From Cordilura impudica (lineage: Eukaryota; Arthropoda; Insecta; Diptera; Scathophagidae), in NCBI GenBank assembly GCA_963682025.1, contig OY821519.1, forward strand, positions 8,916,668 to 8,980,667: a DNA stretch of 64,000 nt, written 5' to 3'. The notes beneath the pieces are model-generated. The model was given only the letters and a program-made list of their open reading frames with translations, ran no database searches and was not told the origin of the DNA. Made by a program: the position numbers and the translations under genes. This document shows, in pieces, positions 11,103 to 23,379 of this stretch; position 1 is the first letter of the stretch; each line of letters opens with the position of its first letter.

Positions 11103-11676
11103 ATACTATGTTCTCACTGCAGCTAAATCCGCATTTGACTCGCTTTATAGTGGATTTAATTAAAGCTGGTCAATTTTTGGGTATATAAATACTGTCAAAA
11201 TAAAACCCTCGCTTTAGCTAAATCGAGAATAAATCCAACAGAAATCAGGGATGTATTGTGCAATTCGCCGCAAAATGAACAAATTTACAACGCTGCAGCA
11301 GAAAATTTGCATCATTTTACGACTGTGAATTTTCATTTACAACAAAACAAAACAAAAATTCATAAACAAAAGCAGCAAGTGAGTATAGCAAAGAATTGTT
11401 TTATTAAAAAATTATTTATTTGTTGCATTTTCTTCGTAATGTCCATTATGGAAATGATTTTCATAATATAATTTAAATTTTGCATTTTATTTCACTTTTA
11501 ACTTTTTTTTTCGCAAAATTTGTTTTCTCCAAAACAAAAACTATTAAAATGTAAATAAACAATTCGTTCGAACAGCTGTGCAGCAACTGTCAAACTAAAG
11601 CTACAAATTGTAGTGAGAACGGTGGAGATTAAAAAATAAAGCTAATGCGGATTTAGCTGCAGTGAGAATGTAGTAT
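11103..11676. mobile_element. MITE with about 30-bp terminal inverted repeats
   Basis: The left end ATACTATGTTCTCACTGCAG and the right end read in complement, ATACTACATTCTCACTGCAG, continue together through CTAAATCCGCATT. The flanks AAAGGTA (11096-11102) and AAAGCGTA (11677-11684) may be an imperfect 8-bp target duplication, which would fit a hAT-type MITE. The interior has no transposase frame. Confidence 0.7.
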
Positions 11677-12564
11677 AAAGCGTATAAAAAGGCAGTGTTG
11701 CACACAATTAGTAGTATGGAGACGCATAGTCGCATAGAAATATTATCACATTTTTTAGTAGGTTAGCAACAAACCTATATTGGAAATTTAAATTTTTTAT
11801 AGTTAATTTACGAGATTAGAACTAAATTAGCGTCGCAATCTAATTGTCTAATGAGCATTTTTATTCGATCTTTATGTTTTAATTTAAAAGAATTTCTTTA
11901 AGCTCGAGGTTAAAGAAATTATTTTAAAGTCGTAATCTAATTTGAACTAGGGAGTATGTCACGTTAATGGCCTAAAATAACAATATAGGGTACCACATAA
12001 ATTTCTTACAAACTAAACATTTTTTTTTTTTATTATACATACTTAAATTTAGAACGAAATATTTTTTGTATTTATTTCAACCATATTGCTAATATACTCG
12101 TATATCAGCACAAACTCATAGTTATCTGCCGTCTGCTTTTACTTTGAAAATAATTCAGACTCGATCATTATGAATAACGGTGGTGCTAAGGTCAAGTATT
12201 TTTTCCAGTAACAAACATCAACAGAAACTTTTTATAACCTCATAAAACCCTGCACCACAGAGAGCTAGCTGTAAGTAAGCTATTATTAACACGGTTTTTT
12301 TTTTTATAAACATAATAAAGTCATATAAAAATTTAAAATATTCCATTAACAAATAATATTGCATAGATCCTATCTGGTTTATATTTTTCATAGTAGAGCA
12401 CATTTAAATTAAGTTATGAAAAAATAAAAAATATATTTAGAATAAGCGTGTATATTCTATGTATACACATATGACGTAGTATGTACATATGTATGGTAAT
12501 TTGGAAAATCATCATAAATTAAGCAATTTTTACAAACATCCGAATTTAAACATTTCTTAAATAA
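11677..12564. other. AT-rich stretch without recognised features
   Basis: No protein-like frame and no member of the other repeat families was recognised. Confidence 0.4.
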
Positions 12565-13205
12565 ACAATTTTACATACCCTACAACAAACCACTTTGTGG
12601 TAGGGGTATAATGAGTTTGTGTAGATGTTTGTAAATACCAAAAATACCCACCTTTCTACCGAGCGATTCATAATCATTTTCTGAGTGTCAATTAAATTAA
12701 AGGTCCCAAAGGGAAATAAATTTTATTGTAATTCAGTATATCGCTATTGAACTTGGTAAAATTCAGTGTATGTTCAGACCTGAACCCCATACATATGAGA
12801 TCGACTAAAATTTCCCTAAGATCCAGAAAATTTATCAATTTTGTCTATTATATTCATAAATAATTTTATCAAAAATAAACTGCGTAGAACCAATTTCCCA
12901 CATAGTCCCATATAAAGCAGACTACCGATATTCCATTTTATCTCTGTAAAGACCTGCAAATATGTCACATTCTAACCAAAATTGGTTTTGAAACCAATAA
13001 AAGACCTAAAATTAAATATAGTCTTGATCGCACCATTTTTCGACGTGCTCTTTTTAAAGTCTAATAATCATATTTAAATTTGGTTTCTGTTTATTTTTTA
13101 TGTCGCTTAATAATTTCATCCGGTATGGTTGGACCTAAGACCCTTTTCCGATACTCATGGCATAGGGTATCGTATAATCGGCCTAAAACGATTATAACTT
13201 GTTAT
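12565..13205 (-). repeat. dispersed repeat family R2, copy c
   Basis: Inverted copy. The left end has ACATACCCTACAACAAACCA and GTGGTAGGGGTATAATGAG; the right end has GGTATCGTATAATCGGCC and ATTATAACTTGTTA. The near-inverse CCTAC/GTAGG motif at 12575-12607 can fold into a short hairpin. Confidence 0.6.
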
Positions 13206-14594
13206 TTTCGAAGAATGCATAGGAAAAACAAAAACAAAACAAAAATAATTAAATTTAATATTGTTTGTATATGATATGAATGAACAAATAACCATTTGTA
13301 CGTACATATACACATATATTTATATAAATACTTACATACAGACATACATACAGTACATACATACCCACACACACTAGTGTATGACATAATAATCACGAGA
13401 GTCGTACAACGATTATCGAGCAAAAGTCATGTGATTGTTTTTTTTTTTTTTTTAATATTTTATTTACATTTTGTGAATATGGTCTGCCTGCCTGATTACT
13501 TGGCTTGGTTTGCATGTATGCCAGCGTTGTTGCTTGCACACTTACCTAGCAAACCAAATCACACTGAACACAGAACCGATCGTATACAAAATGTCACCAA
13601 CTCTTCCCCCATTGCACCCCTTTTTTCATCCAAACAGTATCACAAGAGTTTATTATTAAACAAGAAATGTCTATAATGAGACCTTTATTCTATATATGAA
13701 CATACGGTACAGGTACTCTAACAATTGAGCGTACAATTTTGATCTTTGATCTTTATGATCTTTTCATAAATTAGTTTTATACAATTATATTAGAGATATT
13801 GTATAAAAGTTTAATTAAAATTTTTCATATGAGTTACGGGTGGTATGAATATATTTTTAGTTATATATCAATTAAAATTTTTCGCGAGCATACAACTATA
13901 CGTCTGTATTCCTTCCTTCCAAACATATGGGATGTGTTATCTCTTTCACCAAAAATTGAAAAAAAAATTCAAATGAGAAAAATAAAAAAATGTTGAGTTG
14001 CAAATATGGTTGAAAGCTCCACTCCAGCCAAAAAAAAATTTTTTTCATGGAAATCCTTGACATATTTTACAAATAAAAAACATTCTTGAGATTGGAGCGG
14101 AGCGGAGCGTGAAGATGAATTTTTTAGCAACCTCTCATCAAATGAAAAAATATGCAATAAAACTATTCAGCATATGGTACATACATACGTCTTCTAGCTT
14201 TCTCTACCGCATCTTTGTAACTCGTTATTTTCGATAAGAAGATTGGAATGTTGAGAACAAGTAGAAAGTCAGAACATACACGATAATGGATACATATTTT
14301 TACACGCATAATTCTCTTTTGACGGATAGACGAAGAATATTTAATGATGAGAATATAAAGGCACATATGACTGTTTATTATGACATTTATGAATTGGAAT
14401 AAGAAAATAGGTATAATAAGTATTGAAAAAATCAAAAAAAAAATAATAATAAAAAACAAGTAAGAGTGTTAAGTTCGGCTGTGACGAATCTGTGATATCC
14501 TCCAACTACGTCTTAAATTCAATATAACAACCAATGTTGGGTACGGGGGTACCACGTTACAACTGTTGCCGATACTGAAACTATTATAATTTCA
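13206..14594. other. AT-rich stretch with microsatellite-like runs
   Basis: 13295-13375 is a degenerate ACATACAT tract, and 13440-13455 is a T run. An open frame at 13296-13676 has no recognisable domain and begins in the simple repeat. Nothing here supports a gene. Confidence 0.4.
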
Positions 14595-15038
14595 TCTTAT
14601 ATATTAAAAGAATTTATGAAAACTAAAGTCAGTCCCTCTGGCCGTTCTATCCGGCCGATTGCCTTCATTTTATTTAATGAAAGGTATTTAGACACAGATA
14701 TGTCATCAAGCATTGGAATTTACTCAACTCTCACCATACTCAAGTTATACTTTTTTCAAGATTTTTTCAATGTTTTCCTTCACCCAAACCCCTATAACTA
14801 GAGTTCTAATTAACGTAGGCTGTTGATACACGTCTAAGAACACTCAGTGGATCAAGCTCTTTCTTTTGAGCTAATTACTGCTGAGGAAAGTTATGCGTGG
14901 ACAATCAACTTTACTTTTACTGTACGTTAACTTCCCTTGGCATTACTGTACGTTAAATTCTCTTGGCAAATTTTGGATTTATTTTATAAAAAGTAATATA
15001 ATATAATAGAAAGCTGCGGAGCAGCACGGGTCCTCTAG
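14595..15038 (+). mobile_element. non-autonomous Helitron, copy 1
   Basis: 444 bp starting TCTTATATATTAAAAGAATT and ending in CTAG. Fourteen bases before the CTAG end sits the hairpin GCTGC-GGA-GCAGC. It is inserted between A (14594) and T (15039) with no target duplication. These are the hallmarks of Helitrons: 5' TC, 3' CTRR, a subterminal hairpin, and an AT target. No Rep/helicase gene is present. Copy 2 at 47778-48214 has the same two ends. Internal GTACGTTAA motifs repeat at 14930 and 14950. Confidence 0.85.
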
Positions 15039-15339
15039 TGTTATAAAAAATGATCGTGACTTCTGCAGAAAGAAGTAATTACTATTTGAAAAATTGCATT
15101 ATTATTCTTTTACTATAGGCAAAAACCTATAAGTTTCCTAAATACTTCATAGAACACCAATGAAATGCATTATTTAACGGAGACGGCATCATAATAATAC
15201 CCAAAGTTTGATCCCTATAAGCCGGTTTTGAGACCTTAGAAGTCAAACGATAATTCAAAAAAGAAAAATCTAACGATTCTTGCCTATTAAAAAAAAACTA
15301 ATAAAAACAGGTAAGAAACTAAAGAATTAAACTTTTTAG

Positions 15340-15572
15340 TTTAATTTATAATTTAAATTTAATTTTTAATTTTTAATTTTTAATTTTTAATTTTTAATTT
15401 TAATTTTAATTTAAATTTAATTTTTAATTTTTAATTTTTAATTTTAATTTTAATTTTTAGTTTTTAATTTTTTTATTTTTTATTTTTAATTTTTGATTTT
15501 TATTTTTTAGTTTTTCATTTTTCATTTTTCATTTTTCATTTTTCATTTTTCATTTTTCATTTTTCATTTTTC

Positions 15573-15604
<32 letters not shown>

Positions 15605-16545
15605 TTCATTTTTCATTTTTCATTTTTCATTTTTCATTTTTCATTTTTCATTTTTCATTTTTCATTTTTAGTTTTTAATTTTTAATTTTTAATTTTTAAT
15701 TTTTAATTTTTAATTTTTAATTTTTAATTTTTAATTTTTAATTTTTAGTTTTTAATTTTTAATTTTTAATTTTTAATTTTTAATTTTTAATTTTTAATTT
15801 TTAATTTTTAATTTTTAGTTTTTAATTTTTAATTTTTAATTTTTAATTTTTAATTTTTAATTTTTAATTTTAAATTTTAAATTTTAAATTTTAAATTTTT
15901 AATTTTTAATTTTTAGTTTTTCATTTTTCATTTTTCATTTTTAATTTTTAATTTTTAATTTTTAATTTTTAATTTTTAATTTTTAATTTTTAATTTTTAA
16001 TTTTTAATTTTTAATTTTTAATTTTTAATTTTTAATTTTTAATTTTTAATTTTTAATTTTTAATTTTTAATTTTTAGTTTTTAATTTTTAATTTTTAATT
16101 TTTAATTTTTTAATTTTTTAATTTTTAATTTTTAATTTTTAATTTTTAATTTTTAATTTTTAATTTTTAATTTTTAATTTTTAATTTTTAATTTTTAATT
16201 TTTAATTTTTAATTTTTAATTTTTAATTTTTAATTTTTAATTTTTAATTTTTAATTTTTAATTTTTAATTTTTAATTTTTAATTTTTAATTTTTAATTTT
16301 TAATTTTTAATTTTTAATTTTTAATTTTTAATTTTTAATTTTTAATTTTTAATTTTTAATTTTTAATTTTTAATTTTTAATTTTTAATTTTTAATTTTTA
16401 ATTTTTAATTTTTAATTTTTAATTTTTAATTTTTAATTTTTAATTTTTAATTTTTAATTTTTTATTTTTAATTTTTAATTTTTAATTTTTAATTTTTAAT
16501 TTTTATTTTTATTTTTTAATTTTCAATTTTTAATTTTTTTAATTT
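15340..16545. repeat. heptanucleotide array (TTTTTAA)n, about 1.2 kb
   Basis: Nearly uninterrupted tandem copies of the 7-mer TTTTTAA. A sub-block of the variant TTTTTCA occupies about 15517-15665, with a few TTTTTAG units and 6- or 8-base slips. There are about 165 units. One strand is purely A/T except at the variants. Such a long homogeneous array is prone to length change and to assembly collapse, so its length here is uncertain. Confidence 0.95.
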
Positions 16546-17360
16546 TTAAAATATTCTTTTTAAAATATTCTTTTTCAAGAAAGGGTGGATTTTTAAAAAA
16601 GTGTACTTTTTTAAAAAAGGGTAATTGTTTCAATGAAAGTAATTTGTTTGAAAAAGAGGATACTGTTTGTTTTACTTTTTAGGGATTATATTTTTTTTCC
16701 CATATTTGCGATTTTTTATTATATCGTGATAACGACAAAAAAATATTTGGCAATACTACTAACATAGCTCATGAAAGTTGTGTTTGTTGTTAAAGTTAAT
16801 AAATTTGCACCTTTTTTTGTAACTGTGTATGCTGTTGCCACTCAAATATTACTAGAACCACATTGACTCTTTAGAATTTTTTTAGAGGTGTCTTCAAATT
16901 TTAGCTCATATATTTGCAAAATGACTCCCGAATTACCCCATTTTGGAAACAATGACAATTACCCCCTGCTGGAAACAATGACCAAGAATATTATCATAAC
17001 TTTACACGGGTAAATGATTTATTTTGTTAATGCGCGTGATTTCAACAGACAGACGGTCATCGATATATTGACTCGAACTGTTATAAGAATCAAGGATATA
17101 TATGCTTTATGGGTCGGAAATTAATTTTTCGATGCCTTACAAACAGAATAACAAACCTATATATACCTTCTGCAGTGTGGTATGGAGGGTATAAAAATAT
17201 CAAATAAGGTCTGTAAAATTGTGAATCAAATTGTATCACTCATTTACCTTATTAAATTTTATTTAATATGATTGTATTTTTAATCACCAATTACAATAGA
17301 ATACGCAATAAGCGAACACCGGTTATAACGATTAATTCGCTTAGATATTTCCTACAAATT
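16546..17360. other. spacer with mixed repeat fragments
   Basis: Begins with duplicated AAAATATTCTTTTT units beside the heptamer array. At 17040-17200 there is a tract ending TGCAGTGTGGTATGGAGGGTAT, resembling repeat ends seen in dipteran intergenic DNA. No gene recognised. Confidence 0.35.
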
Positions 17361-17699
17361 CCTACAGTTATAGCAAACTTTTTCTGTACGGTTTAAACGA
17401 ACAATCATAAATAAATAAAAACATATTTTCTGGCAGCTCTGAAAGCAGCAGCTGAAATTCTTTCAATACAGTTAAAACTCTAGCAATAACAAAAAACAAA
17501 GAGTAAATTAAAGAAAATATAGATTTAAAACTCAATTTTAAACCCTTTATTATTGTTATTCCAATAATGTCGTAATGAAAAAGAAATAACACTGGCAGTT
17601 TTTGTGAAACTTTAAGTTTTATTGCTTTACAACCCAGCAAAAAATAGACAAGAGATAGAAGTATTTCTAACAGCAGTCTCGCAATTACGAGGGCGGTCC

Positions 17700-18345
17700 C
17701 AGAACAAACTGACTTGACAAAGAAAACAAAACAAATGTGGGAAAATTTTTCTTTATTTCTCAACATAACCTCCATCCAGCTCGATACACATTTCCCACCG
17801 ATATTCAATAGCTTCGATACCCTGTTTATAACAAGATCTGTATGGCTCCTTCAAATAGCCATCAACCGCAGACTCCAAAATAATCCGAGGGAGATAAATC
17901 TGGCGAAAAAGGTGCGTGATGAAGCAATTCGAACTTTAATTCACGGATTCTGAAGATCGTAGTAGTGGATGTATGAATTGTCTTGATGAAACAACACTTT
18001 CTTTTTTGCCAAATGCGGCCTTCTTTCCCTTAATTTCATTACTTAAACGCTGCAATAAGTTAGCATAATACTCGCCGTTGATTGTTTTTCCCTTTTGAAG
18101 AAGATAATCAATAAAAAAAAACAGAATCCATAACATTGCCTGCAGATGGACATGTCTTCGCCTCCTGTGGACACGATTCTCCCGTTTCAGTCCACTGTTT
18201 TTTCTCAGGTTGAAGTATTGGATCTATGTCTGATCCAGGTTTACGAATCGATGCAAAAAGTCGACTTTTTTGCGTTGAAACATCGCCAAACACTCTATTG
18301 AAACATCTTCACGACGCTGTTTTTGTCCTATTGTGACCAGCCTCG
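17700..18345 (-). pseudogene. mariner transposase remnant, second copy
   Basis: Read on the minus strand, 18330-18240 gives the FNRVFGDVSTQKS region. 18136-17990 gives IDYLLQKGKTINGEYYANLLQRLSNEIKGK followed by a degraded HQDN box that should carry the second catalytic Asp. 17800-17740 gives a KCIELDGGYVEK-like C-terminus. Several frameshifts separate these blocks. The same family is present at 110-700. Confidence 0.7.
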
Positions 18346-18800
18346 TAATTTAGTTACTTCATGCGGCGTGTTATTTAAAATTCCATCCAACAAAATACCA
18401 AAAAACAAACAATATCATTTTGTTTTTTATTTTGCATTATTTAGAAGTACCTATAACTCTTTTGCTGGGATCTTTAGAATGTTTATTTAAAATATTTCTT
18501 ATCTACTAATCTAAATTACCTTACAGTTTTTGTATTCGCTGTGTTTTTGTTATTGCAAAAAACATATAGCTATGTATGTTTAGAAATATTGGATAAAGAA
18601 AAAAATTTATTCACTTCTGTTTAAGAATGTCTAAGTACCACAATCAAGTAACTAGATTCACACGTGTGACTCGAAAATTTGTATGAAAAACAAAACAGAT
18701 CTTTTAATAAAAAATGTGTAATCCCAAGTTTGAAACGTCTTGCTTAGTTACAAATAATTTATGTATAAAAACAAAGTTTTTATTAAAACTCTTTCTTTCC
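18346..18800. other. AT-rich spacer
   Basis: No coding or repeat feature recognised. Confidence 0.4.
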
Positions 18801-18809
18801 TTATGTATA

Positions 18810-19515
18810 TGAGTTTTGAATATCTCCGTGACTGTGCGAGACTGTGTGTGACTATCTTAAAATTAATCTTTGGCCACAACAAGTCTATGGACAAAGTTTC
18901 AGATCCATCGGATGAGGGGAAGTGGGGTTTTAATCTCTCCGTGGCTGTGCGTGACTATGCGTGACTATGTAAAATTTAATCTTTTTTCACAGCAAGTCTA
19001 TCGACCAGGTTTCAGATCAATCGGATAAGTGGAAATAGGTCTTAAATCACTCCGTGACTGTGCGTGACTATGCGTGACTGTGCTTGACTATGTCGAAGTT
19101 GATCTTTCTTTACAGCGAGTATATCGACCAAGTTTCAGATCGATCGGATGAGGGTAAATGACATTTAGATCACTCCGTGACTGTGCGTGACCATGCGTGA
19201 CTATTCGTGGCTAAGTTAAAGTTAGTCTTTTTCCACAGCAAGTGTATGAACCAAGTTTCAGATCGATCGGATGAGGGGAAATAACATTTAGATCACTCCG
19301 TGACTGTGCGTGACCATGCGTGACTGTGCGTGACTAAGTTAAAGTTAATCTTTTTTTCACAGCAAGTGTATGGACCAAGTTTCAGATCGATCGGATGAGG
19401 GGAAATAACATTTAGATCACTCCGTGACCGTGCATTACTACCCCAAAATTAATCTGTTGTCACAACAAGACTATGGGCCAAGTTTCAGATCAATTGGATA
19501 AGGGGGAATGGGGTT
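18810..19515. repeat. minisatellite, about six units of 104-125 bp
   Basis: Each unit has TCCGTGACTGTGCGTGACTATGCGTGACTATG at its start (given here in pieces: TCCGTGACTGTGCGTGACTA, then TGCGTGACTATG), then a TTAATCTTT tract, CACAGCAAGT, and AGTTTCAGATCGATCGGATG. The AGTTTCAGATC motif recurs near 18895, 19007, 19131, 19256, 19378 and 19481. Inside each unit GCGTGACTA is itself repeated two to four times, so there is a nested 9-10 bp periodicity. Confidence 0.9.
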
Positions 19516-20724
19516 GCCCCACGACAGACAGAGAGATCGAGTTAAAAGAAAGAGTTTAATAAGTTTTATTTTGTATTATATCATAAAAATTGCAATAATT
19601 TACCATAATACTCCTATCAAATTACAAATACCCAAACATTATCTGCGTATTTTCCTTTTAAAATTAATTTATGAAAAAAAATCTAATTTTTTTTATTAAG
19701 TTGTCACTTAGCTGTCATACAAATAAGACTTTACTGAAATTCATACATTTGACATCTCGATGTGACAACTGTTCATTAACTGTTAAAGCGCGTTCCAGTT
19801 ACAAAATGTTATTGTTAATTTATTGCATTTTATACATTTCTGATATGATATTAAATTTATGATACATTCAATATGCTTGAAAAATAAAGATAAGGTGTTA
19901 TTGATGTTCTTACAGCTAGGAAGCATAATTGGTTTCTGTTAATCTGTATATGACCACTAATCGCTGTGGATTCGAAAAATTTATTGAAAGTTATTGTTAC
20001 GTGTAAAATACGAAATAATTTTTTCCTTCGTCTAATTTTTATCTTCTTTCATACAGAAGTTGTTAAGACTCCTCTTGATTATATGACTGCAATACAATTT
20101 CTTTATATGCTTGCAGTGGAAGAACAGCATGAGATACGACTAAGCACTGAACAAATAATGACTTAAGATTGTTTACATTTACAAACCAAAATAAACAAAA
20201 GTTTTATCAATTATTTGTGGTAATTAGTGAGTAAATATTTTAAATTAAAGGTTTATGTAACTCTTATATACATATATATAAAAGAACAAAGAAAACCGCT
20301 TTATAAAATGTTTCGGCAATTTTTCTTTTGTACTTATTGTATTTGTGACAAATTTTTGCATATTTTCAAAAAAAAAAAAAATACAGTTATATTGACACAT
20401 ATTTTCCTAAGATATCCTTAAAATTACAAATTGGAAAATCGATGGGTTATATTTTTTTTGTATGATTTTTTTAATAAATATAAGAATATAATCACCACAA
20501 CATTTTTCTTTGAGTCTATGTATTCAAGTATACACAGTTAAATATATTTGTTAGGAATCGGTTGCCGATAGAAAAATTTATTAAGATTATAATAATTTTA
20601 ATGTTATTCGAAAATATTTAAAAGAAAAATTTAATGTCTATATATACCATTTAAACATAATTCCTATAAAATGATGGTATCAAAATCTGCGAAATTTGTT
20701 CTGTATCTATATGAATTCCAAGGT
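19516..20724. other. AT-rich stretch without recognised features
   Basis: No protein-like frame. It contains A and T runs and a short TATATATA tract at 20270. Confidence 0.4.
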
Positions 20725-21081
20725 GATTTCTTGTGACCGATGTATCTTTGTCAGTTTTACACCGACTTTGACCAAACAGACCTCATTTGAAAGGTATTTA
20801 TTTTTAGCTGTTAGATTTACAGATTTTTACATTTTTTATATATTTTTGGATTAAAGTTGTGTGTTTATTAAATTTGTTTGAAAAATAATTTTGGACATAA
20901 ACCAATAACGATAATAACGACAATAGCGCAATCTAATTTCATTGAATAATTGCATATCACACGCCCTGTGTTGAATTGAATAGCATTTAGGTGGCATAAA
21001 ACATTGAAAGAAAGAAATTTAATGAAAAAACAAAATTCCCTAAAATTTGCATTCGAATTTCGGCGGCTGAGATCTGCTAGT
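20725..21081 (-). repeat. dispersed repeat family R1, copy e
   Basis: Inverted relative to 826-1150. It begins CTTGTGACCGATGTA and ends AGATCTGCTAG. It abuts the hAT element's target site. Confidence 0.6.
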
Positions 21082-21121
21082 AATCATTATTAAACGTATT
21101 AAAGCGAAGCAACCTCTATAA

Positions 21122-23371
21122 CAGGAGTCACCAACTGGCGGACCGCGGTCCAAATCCGGACCGTAGACCTATTTTATGCGGACCTTGTGTTAACAATACA
21201 AAATATTTTACATTATGTAACAACAAATTCATGAGAAATATTAGCTCACACACACACTCGTCCGACAGGCTCATCAAATCATTCAAAACTATCAACATAG
21301 CCTGTTCGACGAGTGTATGTGTGAGATTTTGTTGCATCTCACTGATGACATGCATATTACTAATGAAATTGTTTGTGTTATCGCTCCCAAATTATCATCT
21401 TTTTTGCATAGATTTCCCTATTACTTGTTAGTTAACGGATAATCACCAAAGGTTGTTGGTATTTTTGAATGATTTGATGATTTGAGGCTTTCGGTCGCTT
21501 ATGGGTTCAGTATTTTGATTTTAATTGAGTGACGGACGCCAACACGGAGTGCTCTAAATACGATTACCTAGCTACGCTAAGACTTAAGGTACCTGATTAA
21601 ATTTGCAAGTTGTTTTTTTATAAAAAAAGAAAGGTGGAAGTCGAAAATAGACAGTTTTTGCCAGAATGGACCGATTTGTATTGTTTCACGCTGCCAAATA
21701 GTGCTGGAGCAGTACCGATGTGCTTGATTTGTCAACAAACAGTTGCGTTAATTAAAAGCTCGCATATAAAACGACATTATGAGACTAAACACAAATCATT
21801 TGCAGACAATTTTCGACTTGGCAGTAATCTGTGTAAATCTAAAATAGCAAATTTATTGTCAAGTTACGCATCGACGACTCAAATCATGAGTCGTTCATTG
21901 ACTGAGCAGGAGAAATGTGGTGAAGCTTCTTTACGTATTTCTTGGATTCTTGCTAAGCATATGAAACCATTCACTGATACTGACATAGTCAAGGAATGTA
22001 TGCTCGAGGCAGGCAATGTTTTGTTTGAGAACAGAAAAGATGTTGTTGAAACTATTCGACGGATTCCGTTATCTGCGAGTACTAACACAAGAAACACACA
22101 CGTTCTGGCAGAAGAAAATCATTGTGATGTGAAATGGCAGGTAAATAATTCCGATTATTACTCCTTGGCTATGGATGAATCATGTGACATCACTGATAAA
22201 GCACAATTGGTTATTTTTGTACGTTTCTTGGCCAAAATGAGACAAACTTTTGCTGAGGAGCTATTCATTATTTTGCCGTCGATAGGAATAACCCTAGGAG
22301 AAGACATGATGGACGCGATGATGGATTATTTCGTTAAAAATGAGTTAAAATTATCAGTAACTACCGACGGTGCACCAGCGATGGTTGGGGCTAAAAAAGG
22401 ACTAGTTCAGCTATTGAGAAGCAGTGCAAAATGTAATAAAAATTTGATTTCTTCCCATTTTATCATTCATCAAACTGTGCTTTGCTGCAAACTTAATCTT
22501 TATCTCGAGTGAATAATGCAAGAAATGGTGAAAATAATAAATTTTCTTCGGGCGAAATCAGCACTGAAACATCGTGAATTGAAAATATTTCTTGACGAAG
22601 TGGATGCTCAATATGACGATCTGTTATTGCATAATAATATGAGATAGTTAAGCTAAGGCTGCGTTTTACAACGATTCTTCAACATTTTAGAAGACTGGAA
22701 GACATTTCTTTTCAAAATTGATCAAAGAAAACGTATCATCCATTGCTTTCTTATCAGATATTTTTAAACACATCAATTATCTGAACCTTAAACTTCAAGG
22801 CAAAGGAAAGCTTGTATGGGAGCTCCTGACAGAAGTAAAAAGCTTATTGCGAAAACTCGATCTTTTCAAAATTGATCTGGATAATGAACGCCTCCACTTC
22901 CCTAATTTAAAAAAAAATCTGCAATGACAACGGGGTTGACGTCGGCCAATACAAGACGTTCATTGAGGATCTAAAATCGGAATTTGAAAACAGATTCACA
23001 GATTTTAAGATTATTGGGAATGTTGTTGATATCCTTAGTAACATCTACTCTCTGAATCCTGGGGATGAATGGTGTAATGAAGTTGCAAATATTTTCGGGA
23101 GTAATAAAGCTTCTCTCCAGACGAATAGTCCAAGACAAAAAATTTAATTTTTCTCATTAATATTGTCAAAACCTTTAGTGCGTACTTCTTTTTATTCAAA
23201 GCATTTGTTTATTATTTAATAAAATAATGCACCGAAACCCATTCGTTTTATTTGTCCATTGATACAGTATCTAAACATATTGTTTAAATAGTTCAGTTTA
23301 TTGCCTTCCGGACCACGACGGTCGTGATTTTTAAAAAGCGGACCCCAAATGAAAGTAGTTGGTGACCGCTG
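21122..23371 (+). mobile_element. hAT transposon with intact ends
   Basis: 2250 bp bounded by a perfect 8-bp target duplication, CTCTATAA, at 21114-21121 and 23372-23379. The termini are short imperfect inverted repeats: CAGGAGTCACCAACT on the left and, in complement, CAGCGGTCACCAACT on the right. An 8-bp duplication and a CAG(N)GGTCACCAAC tip are typical of the hAT superfamily, Charlie/GTF2IRD2-like branch. A CGGACC motif recurs near both ends as a possible subterminal transposase-binding site. It encloses one broken transposase gene. Confidence 0.92.
21610..23145 (+). pseudogene. hAT transposase (BED finger, RNase H core), broken
   Basis: It would bind the hAT termini and catalyse cut-and-paste transposition. 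The first open block, 21610-22512 (300 residues), holds a BED-type zinc finger with MCLICQQTV and HIKRHYETKH at about residues 35-60. The first catalytic Asp is in SLAMDESCDITD (about residue 190) and the second in VTTDGAPAMVG (about residue 255). The block then stops at 22510. Later blocks (22522-22640, 22718-22927 and 22950-23145) continue the hAT insertion and C-terminal dimerisation region in shifted frames. The full family protein is near 600 residues. The stops show this copy is dead, although both termini are intact. Confidence 0.8.
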
Positions 23372-23379
23372 CTCTATAA

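Noticed and set aside
13296..13676. 126-codon plus-strand frame
   Set aside because: Begins in a TACA-type simple repeat and has no domain or splice support.
14595..15038. Short coding frame at 14616-14801
   Set aside because: Lies entirely inside the non-autonomous Helitron; the same region in copy 2 is not open.
15340..16545. TTTTTAA array as telomeric or centromeric DNA
   Set aside because: Flies do not use simple telomerase repeats, and the array is isolated among ordinary intergenic sequence. It is a simple local expansion.
17368..17808. 146-codon minus-strand frame with hydrophobic segments
   Set aside because: Its first 25 codons overlap the mariner remnant in another frame and the rest is AT-driven Leu/Phe/Ile composition. 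Not a membrane protein gene.
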